Assembly (NCBI GenBank): GCA_002751075.1
Contig: NAOQ01000076.1
Span: 163,247-181,360 of the forward strand
Source: Ichthyophonus hoferi
Lineage: Eukaryota; Opisthokonta; Ichthyosporea; Ichthyophonida; Ichthyophonidae
Length of the DNA stretch: 18,114 nucleotides
Reading direction: 5' to 3'
Part shown: piece by piece, positions 1 to 11,400 of the stretch
Layout: each line of letters opens with the position of its first letter
Numbering within the stretch: the first letter of the stretch is position 1
Program-made: the position numbers and the translations under genes
Notes under the pieces: model-generated
What the model saw: the letters and a program-made list of their open reading frames with translations, nothing else
The model's database searches: none
Told to the model about the DNA's origin: nothing

Positions 1-13
1 TTTTCTTCCCTAG

Positions 14-2313
14 CTCAACCAATGGCTAAAGGTTGCTGCAACACACCCTATATATATATATATATATTTAAATCGATTTAATTTTAAAAATATTTAACCT
101 TCTTTTCATCTTATCATCTTATATTCCCTACTTTATTGAACCTTTTTATAGTTTAATTATTTACTTTCTATTGGATTGGACTGTATATCTAACCCATTTA
201 ATGCTACTATATTAGGAATTCGAAACCCAGATGGAGAACAACGATAGATTTGAGGTCGAGAGACTGGTTGCTAAGAATAATGTAGAGGAGTATGTTTATG
301 ACATAAGAGATAAATTGGAAGATAAGCTCCGTGACTTCGTGTCTGAAGCGGTATGTATATATATGTGTGTATATGCATAGGTAGAGGTAAAATGAGGTGT
401 GTATGGAGATATAGATATGAATGTGTCAATATATGTTTGCATACATTGATTAATCTCTAGATGAAGGATAATTATGTATGTATGTGATCTACTATGTCAA
501 TAGTCTATCTAACGTCATTAAGTACAATAATAAATTACGCAATCCATTTAGATATAATATGCTTTCACACCGATTTTATAATGTCCTTAATTTTTAATGG
601 CCCAATAGGACAAGGTGGCTTTCGTCTCGGTCCTGACCAAGACTGAGGACTGGCTGTACGAGGAGGGAGAAGATGAGCTGAAGAAGGTGTACGAGGAGAA
701 GTTAGCCGAGTTGAAGGTGGGCACTGGGTTTATATATATTAGCATCAGATTACATTATAAATAGGATGCCAATAACCTTACTGTCCCTTATTTTTAGTAG
801 TAACTGTGCTTGGGTTATTGGTTTTTGATTTACATACCTATTTATATTCCTATCCTTTTAAAATTGCTTTATTATAAGAGATACTCGACTAATAGAATAA
901 TGGTATTAAATAGTAATCACTTGATAGGATAGATAGATTCTATGCTATTGCTATGCTATTCAGCCTAATAGCTTTATATGATATTAACTGCGTGTTATTC
1001 CCTAATAGAAAATTGGCAACCCCATCGTTGCTCGCAGTGTTGATTGGGTAGAGCTCCCCAAGGCTGAGGAGACTCTCAGAAAGACATTGGTTCTTATGAA
1101 GAAGGCGCTTACCTCATATGCCAATGGGGTAAGCTTTAATTAATTGGCTATTTAAAATCTGCTATTCTATACACTTATATATTACCTTTATGTAGTCATG
1201 TAATGTCTTTGATCATACGGCATGTGTTAACTTGCTTGGTTCTGTTGTGTTCTATATATTGTCATACCATAAGTTGTTATTGGTGGAGTATTGTAGGATC
1301 TATAATGCTATCTATGTATGATTATTATCCCTTTCCTTGCTAGTATTGACAGTTTTATGGTTGGCAATAGGATGAGAAGTACGCACATATCACCAAGGAA
1401 GAGATGGCCAAGGTAGAGAATGAGGTGAAAGCTAAGGAGGAATGGATCAACGCTAAGGTAATTATTGTTTGGTTAGGGATTGATTACGACCAACTATATT
1501 GTGTTGTGTTAATTAAGTAACACTTTATGTTAATTAATTTGGCTACAATGCTGTTTTATGGATGTACATCTATGTACCAATGATATATCTCACTTTAAAA
1601 GTAATAGTTAATATTAAAATATATTATATTATCAACCTATGAGTATGAGATCTACCCTGTGTCCCTAATAGTTAGTATTACCTATATATGGACACTTACT
1701 AATCATAATTTATTCCCAATCAGTCTTGTGCCAACGCCAAGTTGAACAAGACCCAGAGCCCTGTTGTTACCGCTGCTGATATCCTTACTGAGCGTGCTGT
1801 AAGTATATATATTAGTATTTTTTCTTGTTCTCGATCCCTCTCTATACCTTTTCCTATACCTATACTTATAGTTATAATCATACTTGTTTTTACGCCATAT
1901 CCCCTCTGTCATTTATAAAGTACGGTTGGACATAACTAGAGACAGTGGCAGGTTCTGTTCCTGACCTGTATCCAATTATAATTACGGGTTTAGTAATAAA
2001 TAAATACATGCATCTTAACCCGTACTAACTAACCATCCATCATCCTCCATTAGCTATAACTGTATGCGAATTAAATAATAGACAACTAAATAAGTATTCT
2101 ATTCGAATCAGTACTCCCCCACTACCCCTCTCACTCACCCTCACCCTCTCCCTACTGTAGGTCCTCGACCGTATCTGCTCACCTATTGTGACTAAGCCTA
2201 AGCCCAAGGCACCTACCCCCCCACCTGCCCCTGTTGAGGAGCCCACCGTCACTGAGCCTACCCCTGCTACCCCTACCCCTGAGACCGAGCCTGAGAGCAT
2301 GAACATGGATTAA
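14..2313 (+). CDS. HSP110: Hsp110-family chaperone (Hsp70 superfamily), C-terminal part; 5' end outside the window
   Basis: Hsp110 proteins are nucleotide-exchange factors and holdases for cytosolic Hsp70. Exons: 14-31 (tentative), 216-350, 609-716, 1009-1128, 1371-1457, 1724-1798 and 2161-2313, stop TAA at 2311. Every exon is a multiple of three, so all introns are phase 0. The translation follows the C-terminal helical domain of Hsp110/HSPA4/Sse1: VEEYVYDIRDKL (family 'EEYVYxMRxKL'), then TEDWLYEEGEDELKKVYEEK (family 'ENWLYEDGEDxxKxxYxxKL'), then EEWINAK, then CSPIVTKPKPK (family 'CxPIxxKPKP'). The protein ends in a Pro/Thr/Glu-rich tail and MNMD. The ATPase and beta-sandwich domains must lie upstream. 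The 18-base exon 14-31 (LNQWLK) matches the spacing before the helical domain in yeast Sse1, but its donor GTTGCT is weak. Introns are 184-362 bases. Family assignment is very sure; exon 14-31 is not. Confidence 0.93.
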
Positions 2314-2353
2314 GAGGATTGATTGTGATGGGCAGGGATGGGTTGATTCATTA

Positions 2354-2365
2354 TTAATAAAATAG
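2354..2365 (+). terminator. Polyadenylation signal of the Hsp110 gene
   Basis: TTAATAAAATAG contains the canonical AATAAA at 2356-2361, 43 bases after the Hsp110 stop. The same 12 bases occur on the other strand after the convergent gene. Confidence 0.65.
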
Positions 2366-2376
2366 TACTGGATTCC

Positions 2377-2445
2377 GATTGGATCTGGATTGGATCCGTC
2401 GTTCTGATTGGATCTGGATTGGATCCGTCGTTCTGATTGGATCTG
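2377..2445 (+). repeat. 29-bp tandem repeat, 2.4 copies, just past the Hsp110 poly(A) signal
   Basis: Two perfect copies of a 29-base unit (2377-2405 and 2406-2434) are followed by the first 11 bases of a third (2435-2445). Each unit carries GATTGGATC twice, so the tract holds five GATTGG hexamers. Identity of the copies suggests recent duplication. Confidence 0.95.
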
Positions 2446-2822
2446 TATAAAATATTTATTGGTCGAGAGAATATATGTATGATGGTTATTGAAAAAGAGT
2501 GATCTGTTACGTTGCTTTTTAAAAAATCGTGATTTATTGCATGCTACAAAATTAAAGTTTATTGAGTCTATATAAGGCACTTTGATATATATATATTAGA
2601 TCTTAAGATCTGATTGACATAGATATAGCGAAAATAATGAAAATAGCAGGGTTTGTGTCGATGAAAAGCCTTCATTAGGCCCATTAGATATGCCTGTATC
2701 TTATTATTATAGTGGGCGAGGACTAGTCATTCTATAAACCATTATAAAAAATTCATAATAGAGCATAACTGAGAATGACAATATAATGGGATAAAGAGAG
2801 TTAAGGCTTGGGTGAAAGCACC

Positions 2823-2834
2823 CTATTTTATTAA
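2823..2834 (-). terminator. Polyadenylation signal of the minus-strand repeat/HTH gene
   Basis: On the minus strand this reads TTAATAAAATAG, identical to the Hsp110 poly(A) context. AATAAA is at 2827-2832, about 48 bases after the proposed stop at 2880. It supports a gene ending here on the minus strand. Confidence 0.55.
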
Positions 2835-2879
2835 CTAATCCAACAGGCGTCGTTCCACAAATCAACCTTTGTTAGGTAA

Positions 2880-2900
2880 TTAACAAACCATTAAGGTGGT
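2880..2900 (-). CDS. Terminal exon of the minus-strand HTH gene
   Basis: It encodes TTLMVC and a TAA stop. The acceptor (..CCTTATCTAG) follows a long C/T-rich tract on the minus strand (rc of about 2905-2980), and a poly(A) signal follows. It is very short, so the evidence is mostly contextual. Confidence 0.4.
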   Translation of the reverse strand, partial: TTLMVC

Positions 2901-5425
2901 CTAGATAAGGTTGGCAGGTTACAGGGATGGAGGGGTAGAGTGGGTTGGTGGCAGAATAGAGAGGGGTGGGGGTGGATTCTCACACCATACTGTAGGGTAA
3001 TGTTATTTGGTTGGCAATTAGGGTGAGTATGTTATGTACATACATAGGAATAAACACACCTCTTACAACATTCACTCAACTCTAGTCTATTTCTAATCAC
3101 ATAATCTTTAATTACTTATCCTATGTCTTAATTTGTTGTGGGATCATTAATTCGTAGTAACCATATTGGGTTGTATAATCACTCATACTATATGATACTG
3201 CCCTACGCGTATAATGGTTCGTTGATCCTAATTTTTTAATTAAGATGACTTGGTTATAGGTTGCTTATTTATTGTTATAATTTTATATGGTTGACCGTAG
3301 ATAGATACAGATATATAGAATGGCAGTAATTTATGATAACGTAACACGTAATAAAATATAATATACTACACTATACTATAAGATGGCACTACATATGCTA
3401 TCTATCTACAATACTGTAACGTAGCATTATCCTAAGCACACATGCACTATAAAACCATTAGTTGTGGTAGGTCTTTTGCATTCGAACAAACGTTAAGCGT
3501 ATGTGATTGGATAGGCCCCATATATATACTACATACAACTGGTTAATATCCGTACTAGTTTTTATTCCATTGGCGGATGGACACGCCACACATATATACA
3601 TATGCATATATAGGTATATGATTGAAGAAATAGCGTACCAGGAGGGAGGTCATGTGACACCTTGCACAGATATTGATTGGTGGGTGGATGTAGGTTGGAA
3701 TACATGAGAGGGTCTGAGGGAGAGGTGATATTATTAGAGGGAGGTTAGGGCTATACATTGATATAGATGGGGCTATATTAGGTAATAATAAACTATGCGT
3801 TTGCTTTTTATTTAGGTAGTTTATTCATTAATATGTCATTATTACATAGGAAATGTATGCTAACCAATCATTTCACAGTAACATACCTATTGGATCTTTT
3901 TTGCAGCCAATGGGGACGGTTTAAATCTTTCAAATTTCCTAAAGCTTTATATAGTAATATTTAATATATCACACCACATTGGTTAATTAAATATTATAAC
4001 AATTGTTTTTAAAATTAGGCACTTAAAAGATAATCATATAAACCGTACCAATAAAAATGAGATTGGTGACCCTTGGTGTGCTAAAACCAAGTTTTGGGTA
4101 TTTTAAAGTACCAATTACAGCTCTACCCTAACTCCATTATGGCTATATATGTACATACCCTGTGGTATATGGCCTAATGGGAGTGGGGGTTCAGGATGGT
4201 CATAGTCATACCGTGCACTATTGGCAGGGATATGATGGCTATATGTAGGATAGGGTAGGATAGAGTATAGGGTAATATATAGGATATTGGAAAGTATAAA
4301 TGATAGTATATAAGGTGTATGATAGTACATAGGACAGTATATGAGGTAGTATACAGTATATAGTATATAGGGTATAAGGTATAGGGTAAGATAGTATATA
4401 AGATAGTATATAGGGCATAGGGTAGGATAATATATAGAGTACAGGATAGTATATAGTATATAGTATATAGAATATAGGATATAAAGTAAAGTAATATATA
4501 TGATAATATATGGGTGTAGAGTGGGATAATGCACAGAATAGTATATAAAGTAGTCTACAAGATGTAAGGTAGGATGGTTTATAGGGATGGTATACAAGAT
4601 AGTATGTAGAGTATAGGATAGGGTAATATAGATGGTATAAGGCAGGATAGAGTATAGGATAGGATGGTGTATAAGATAGTATGTAAGATTTAGGGTAGGA
4701 TAATGTAACATAGGGTTTAGGCTAGGATAGTGTATAGGATAAGAGAATGTTTCTGATGGTATTTTACATATAGAGTAGGATAGTATATAGGGTAGTATGT
4801 AAGCCAATGTATATAATATATAAGATAATGTATATAACAGTATATAAAAACATAGATATAAATGTATGTGTTTAATTAAGGGTACAAGGGATAGTAGTAA
4901 GAGAAAACCTTAAATCTCTAGTAGTATACAGGGTCATACCGGTTAGATTTTTGATTTTTGACTTTTAAATTCAAAATCGAAAACTAATATTAATTGCCAA
5001 TTGGATACAATGAGATTAGATTATTCTCATTTTAATCGTTACAATTTATACCAATTTCTAACTTATGAATAGGTTATCAATCCTTAATATAAAAAAATAA
5101 TAGCCAATCAACCCTTACCATTAATAAATGCTACCCAACCAATTACTCTATGTTTCCCACTCTCTTTTTCCTAAATTTCAGTTAGCTTTAATTATATATA
5201 TAATTGATGTATTTATATTATTGGGTATTACTATTTTTTCACGATATATATAGTTATTGTGATCTAGGAAATACAGGGTACCAGATCATTACTATTTTTC
5301 AACCGAATCTATCTATAGCTAAGCAAAAGTAAAATGTAATATATAAATTTATATTTGTGTATGTATGCACGTATCTAGGTGTATTATGTTGTGAAACATA
5401 CAGTATGTGTATTATTTATATTTAC

Positions 5426-5456
<31 letters not shown>

Positions 5457-8400
5457 CAATAGCATACCGCACATATATGATTATTGCTAATTACATTTAC
5501 GTTTCAAAGAACCCTGCCAATCAGCAGTGTTATCTCCATTGATTGGATTAAATATAACAGTCCATCATTGGCCGGTTATATAACCATCAGTATGATTGAC
5601 CAATCAGCCATCAGTATATTACTAGGCCACTATTATAGGCCAAGGTTTATCCTAGAAATACTCTTCTCTGGTATATTTAATGTGGTGAGTGTATGGATGA
5701 TCTTAGCCCAATGGGAAGAAGCTAGTATATAAGGAAAAAATATAATGTAGAATAATTAAAATGTTTTAAATATGTAATGGAATGCAATAAAATTAAAACA
5801 TTAGTAACCTACTCATTCTCTATCATAGATGGTGTGCATTCATTGGCTACTGCGCACCAATCAGCATCCCCACCCAAGCTAGATAGGCCAGAAGAGGGCT
5901 TGGAGAGGGAGGGGGTGGAGGTAACATCTGTAGAGAGAGAGGGATGGAGAGGGAAAGGGGAATATTATATGTTACAATATGCTAAGATATGCTATGATAG
6001 GATATGATAAAATATAATATGACATAATACAATTTTATATTATATAATTATATATATAAGATGGTAGTCAGTAGATGGTAAATGGTAGGTGATAGATACC
6101 TATTATCACCCTACCTCCACCATGGCACGTGAATATAGCTGGTTGACAGCCGGGATGGTGTAATGGGTCATTGTCCTGTGGTAGCAAAGAATATTAATGT
6201 ATTATATTTTAACACAACCATCCCATAAGGTTATATCTTGTTCCCTATCTCTTGCCACCTCTCTTTATTACTATTGGTGAGGGGTAATGAGAACTGATAG
6301 ATATATGGGTAAGGAGAGAAGGGAAAAAAATGAATAGAGGGCAATGATTAGGGTAGAGATAGGGGGAGAGGGAGAGGGACTCAATTACTATAACCGCTGT
6401 TTCGTATTATAATATATAGAATACAAGTTATAATCTATAACTATTACTACACCTTTAACTATATAATACAACATAATATAGTATATAACCTATAACTATA
6501 ATTATATATATATTATTATTGTTACAATGCAAAGTAAATAGTGTAAACTCGATAGCAAACCAAAGAATAGGGAAAGATAAAAAGGATAAATGCTGATAAA
6601 AAGTAAAGGAACATAATGTATTAATTGGGTTGGCTAGTAATGCAGTTTTTATATATATATTTGACGCATTTTCAGGATTATTACTGTTCATTTATAAATT
6701 ATTGTAAGTATTGTTTACTGGTTAAAGAATTTTTATAGAAGATAATTTTGAGGTATTTGTTGGAAATAAAATGGATAGGACAGGCTATAAAATGCCATAA
6801 TAGGATATAATATGATATGATATAATATGATATAATATGGTATAATAGGACATAATAGGATATAATAGGATATAATAGAATATAATATATATATATATAT
6901 AATAAGATATAATATAATATAATATAATAGGATAGGATATAATATGCTATAATAAGATATAGAGAATATAGGAGAATATAATAGGATATAGTATAATATA
7001 GTAGGTTGTAACATGCTATAATGGGTTGTAATAGATAAGAATAAGTGAAAGATGTTATAATTTTTTAAAAAAATAGTCTATGATAAGCGGTAAAATAATA
7101 TATTAGGCGGTAATAGGTCATAATATAATATCATTGGCAATCAAGGAATATAATAGGCTGCCAATAAATTAAAGATAGACTTTCGATTGGTAGAGTAATA
7201 GTTAATTATTTAGAATCATTCTATATTGTATTATGTTGCATTGTCTTGTCTTGCATTACAATGTTATGCGTTGTTATATTATATTATGCCGTACTATGAT
7301 ATAATAAATATTACTTGGACTATTAATGGAGCTGGCCACTGTGTATATATACATATTCTAATATTCTGAACTAACTAATAATTAATTTAATTAAGAGAAT
7401 TATTCAATCCAATAGCAATGAAATTATACACCCATCAGAGTACGGTACTTGCACATGCAAGGTATGTGTGATATGTAGACAATTACTACCACAATAATGA
7501 CATCATAGTGATAACATAGTGTACTTAATTATAAATTAGTTAACATAAGCAATAGAATAGTGTGGCAATTAAAATTATAAATAGAGCTGTATTGTTAGTG
7601 TTCTTATTTTGTTTTAAAATTTTAGTTGATCAATAGGTTTGAGTTGGCCAGTTATGGCAGACAAAGCACAAAGTGGTTAAGTTAATTCATCAGTAGGAGC
7701 TAATTAATAACTAATTACTAGTTATTTTAAATAAGTAAGTAATCTGCCACTATAATGTAAATGAAGGCCTGATATGGTATATGGTTATTGGTAGGCTAAT
7801 AAGAAAGGTCCACTCCTTAACTTTAACAAGTAGTACTTACTAGTTGGTTAGTACACCCAATGGGTGTAGAGGTGAAGGCTATATATGGCTTATCTCCTAG
7901 GAGTGGCTTTGATCTTGTTTTATCTGAAGAAAGAAAACAGGGATGAAAATGATTGGTAGATAGAGAAAAAGGGAGAAAAAGAGAGAGAACATATGATTAC
8001 TTCTATACCTTTACCTAGTGAAGTAAACATCCTGGTATATTCTAGTGAGACTCAATATAGGTATAGGAAGCCATCCCTGCCCTCACAGCCCTCTGTATTG
8101 TAGCTTACCCACAGTTATACTGAATATTCAATTGAATATTATATCATAATATATTAAAAGGGGTAGATTGTGTGTTTAAAAATAAAATAAAATCATTTAA
8201 ATGTTTATATTTAACTAATAGCTTTAGTCTTAAGAACTGGCTAGCATTTGACATTGAGCCAAATAAAATAAAAAAACTTACCATCTGGTCTGGCAGAGGT
8301 CTTTGGCTTACGTCGAGCATGGTGATTGGCTTTGGCCTGAGAGAAGTGAGGTGGTAAAAGTGCACCAAGCATTTTAGATTGGATTGTTATTTATAAAAAT

Positions 8401-11400
8401 GTAATTTATTTATTATTAACAATATTTATTGTGTATTACATATTTAGTTACCTTCATTATGTATTATAGAATTATTTGGGTTTATTATATATAAACATAT
8501 AGTAATATATAACAATACTACATATACATTGACTAATCATACCTTTTCATACCGTTCCTCTAGGTTAACTGTGTGATCTGATAGGATGAGGCTAAGATTA
8601 ATAAATATTATTTAAAATATATGTAGATATATACCTATACCTATACCTAGATTTCTACCTATACGTATGCCCGTGCCTATACCTATACCTATACCTATAC
8701 CTATGCCTATACCTATACCTATACATATACTTATCTCTACCTGTATTGTTCATCCATGTATATACAACAGATGATATCTTCTCTGTATTTTTTGCACTTA
8801 GTTTACGGCACAGAAAACTACTCAGTTTAGCCTGATAGGGAGTAGAGATAGATAAAAAGGGAGAAAAAAAAAGGGAGAAAAAAAAAGGGAGAGGGATGGA
8901 GAGAGAAGGAGATATGTAATTAGGTGAGAGGTAGGTCAATATATAGTGCTTTAATTTTATTATACAATTGGTTGGTTTTGTTAATTATAATTAGATTATA
9001 AATATATACACTGAGTTATAATATAATATGATGTGGTATGGTATAATATAATATATAGCATGATATGGTGTATGAATGTTTTAATATGCTATGCTATTTT
9101 ATATAAGCTTACAACCACATATTGGCTCTATATTGTGGTGTAATATATTCTATGATATGATAATATACATGATATTACATTATGCTGTATGATATAATGT
9201 TATATTGTATTATGTTATATGATACGCTATATTACACTATTGTAGTATGCTCTTGTCTCTTGTTATTACTTACCTGCGACCATGTCAGGTTAAATGAAAC
9301 CTCTGTCTGTGTGTAGTGATATTTTTTCATAAGAGCCCGTAGCTTAGCAACCACATCTATTTATAGCGTTCAATGGGTTAGTGTGGATTGTACAAGGCGA
9401 AAAGTTGATTGGATTAAGATATATATATAGTTATCGTACTCTTGGTAATTTTAGTATTTCATATAATCTATACAATTGGTCAGTTTACCATACACATATG
9501 CATATATATTTATATATATACGTATACAGATACGGTATAGGTTTATATGTTTATAGAATTGATTAAAAAGAATCTTATTAAGTTATTCAATTATAATTAA
9601 ACAAATCAGTGGCATGTTATTATATTGCATTGTTTTGCACAACCAAATTAATATTATTCTATCACCATTCATCTATAATCTCCGATTTAATTTGGAATAA
9701 CTGCATTGCAAGACATTTATTAGAATTTTTTGATCTATTGTTATTAACATTATTATTATTTATATTATATTTCATATTTTATATTGTTATTATATTTTTC
9801 CTATATTTACACCTATATAAATTATTAATATAAACCCACAGGTACCCTTATATATCCTCTCATTTTTCTTTCTATTTCCATTTATGTTTACTTCTTTTAC
9901 TATTGTATACAAAAACAACGTATGGCCCTCATAATCAACTAGATAGTACATACTCAATCACAGATGATTTTTAATCTAATATATATTCTTTATATAGATG
10001 GTGAGAAAATATAAGTACGATGTAATACAGTCAGCTTCAAATCGTTAGTAGTATGACTCATGCAATTACTAGTTAAAGTATTTTAGAAACCAATTATAAC
10101 TCTATTTTACCAATATAAAACTGTACAACCCCACTGTATAGATGACTATTGGAGTATTACATACCTATGTATACATATGCTCAACTATATATACATACCA
10201 TTATCTGGATTATCATTTTTTTTCTTTTTACTGTTTAATAGCTGCTCCCTATAGGCCTTTCGTGAGTCATCCCAAGGTGACATTCCTCTCCTTCTGGCAA
10301 TGTTCTGATTGGCATAAAATAATATAGACTTAGAAAGATAGACAGAGAAAATAGTTAAGAATAAATTCTATATATATATATATATATATGTATATAAGCA
10401 GAAGAGGAGATATATAGATGTAAATTCATATTAACCTCAAATTGTGATTGAACCCCCGGAGATTCACAATCATTGGCTGTCTTTCTAAAGGGAAGGAATC
10501 CTCCTTCTATACCGATGCTCTTGGATTGGTGGGGTACTATTAATTTCTTATTAAGATTCTCCTTTACTTGTGGTTGACTGGGTGTCACCTCATTATGGGT
10601 ATATATAGCATCAGATTGGATAGAATTGGGCTTCCGATCTATAAAAGTATTCTCTGATTGGACTAGACTGAGGTCATCATACAGATAGGTACCATGGGAT
10701 TGGATTGAAGCAATTTTTTTATTGCTATAGCTAGTGTTTGATTGATCAGTATTGAATTTCTCATTGATATAGCCATCATCCCTTTCTCTATTTATAAATG
10801 AACTACCTAATTGGATAGGAGTAATACTTAATTCTATAGGTATACCCTTTGGGTGGTTAGAATATAACTTGCCATGTCCATAGGTTGTTTCTGATTGGTT
10901 ACATACAGACATGTCAGTCAGGGTTTGTTCTTGTAATTGGATAGTAGTCATGTTTTCATTATTATGCATAACATTTTCTTGGCTGGCATAAAAATTATCA
11001 TTTATATAGGCACCATCTAATTGGATGGCGCTCATTGCCCCATTTAAATGTAAGTCACCGGATTGGCTATGCATGATCGCCTTGTTTGTATTTATACTGT
11101 TAATAACTGATTGGTCTAGATTTTGCTCTCTAGCCAAGCATGTATTCTCTGCTTGAGTTGACATTATCTCCCTGTTACTATATGGGCTATTATTTGGAAC
11201 AGCATTGCATTCAGGGTTGATATTAATATTACCACTCATATCCACACCATGTGATTTGCCAGAGGTCAGCTCATAATTGATATTAGCGCCCTGTGGTTGT
11301 TCACATAAAATGTTTTTGCTGTGATTGGATTGTTGGGGCAAGAGACTAATTGGTGAACAGTCGAAATATGTCTGGCTGTAGGAGAGCAGGTCTGGTAAGG

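Larger units (their letters stand above)
2314..2879. other. Intergenic region between convergent genes
   Basis: It holds the two facing poly(A) signals, the 29-bp repeat and otherwise AT-rich sequence with no coding exon that I can support. A palindromic AGATCTTAAGATCT lies at about 2598-2611. Confidence 0.6.
4218..5812 (-). other. Long intron between exons 11 and 12
   Basis: 1,595 bases. It holds the minisatellite (4225-4850), a (TA)n run near 5433-5456, and a CCAAT-dense patch at 5500-5720. No coding exon is convincing. Confidence 0.45.
6176..7840 (-). other. Long intron between exons 9 and 10
   Basis: 1,665 bases of mostly TA-rich sequence. It contains the 80-base C/T tract and alternative exon described above, a TATAATA repeat block near 6760-7015, and GATTGGTAG at about 7185. 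No other exon is supported. Confidence 0.45.

Noticed and set aside
4115-4807. 230-codon minus-strand open frame
   Set aside because: Most of it is translation of the TATAGGATA minisatellite (ILY/YTI/YYL strings). Only 4159-4217 within it looks like a true exon.
5484-5732. + strand frame with donor-like GTGAGT at about 5684
   Set aside because: Hydrophobic low-specificity translation, no acceptor or partner exon I could defend, and it lies in an intron of the opposite gene. Kept only as a CCAAT-dense patch.
5777-6007. + strand frame with a protein-like middle (SASPPKLDRPEEGLEREG)
   Set aside because: It is the antisense of minus-strand exon 11 and its polypyrimidine tract; the minus strand has the better acceptor and matching phases.
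8052-8092. Alternative terminal exon for the HTH gene (EGCEGRDGFLYLY, stop)
   Set aside because: Phase fits exon 8, but exon 9 at 7841-7923 also fits, has better splice sites and leads into further exons.
10111-10145. Possible small exon after exon 4 (VIYTVGLYSFIL)
   Set aside because: It would need a 53-base intron, far shorter than the others, and exon 5 joins exon 4 directly in the right phase.
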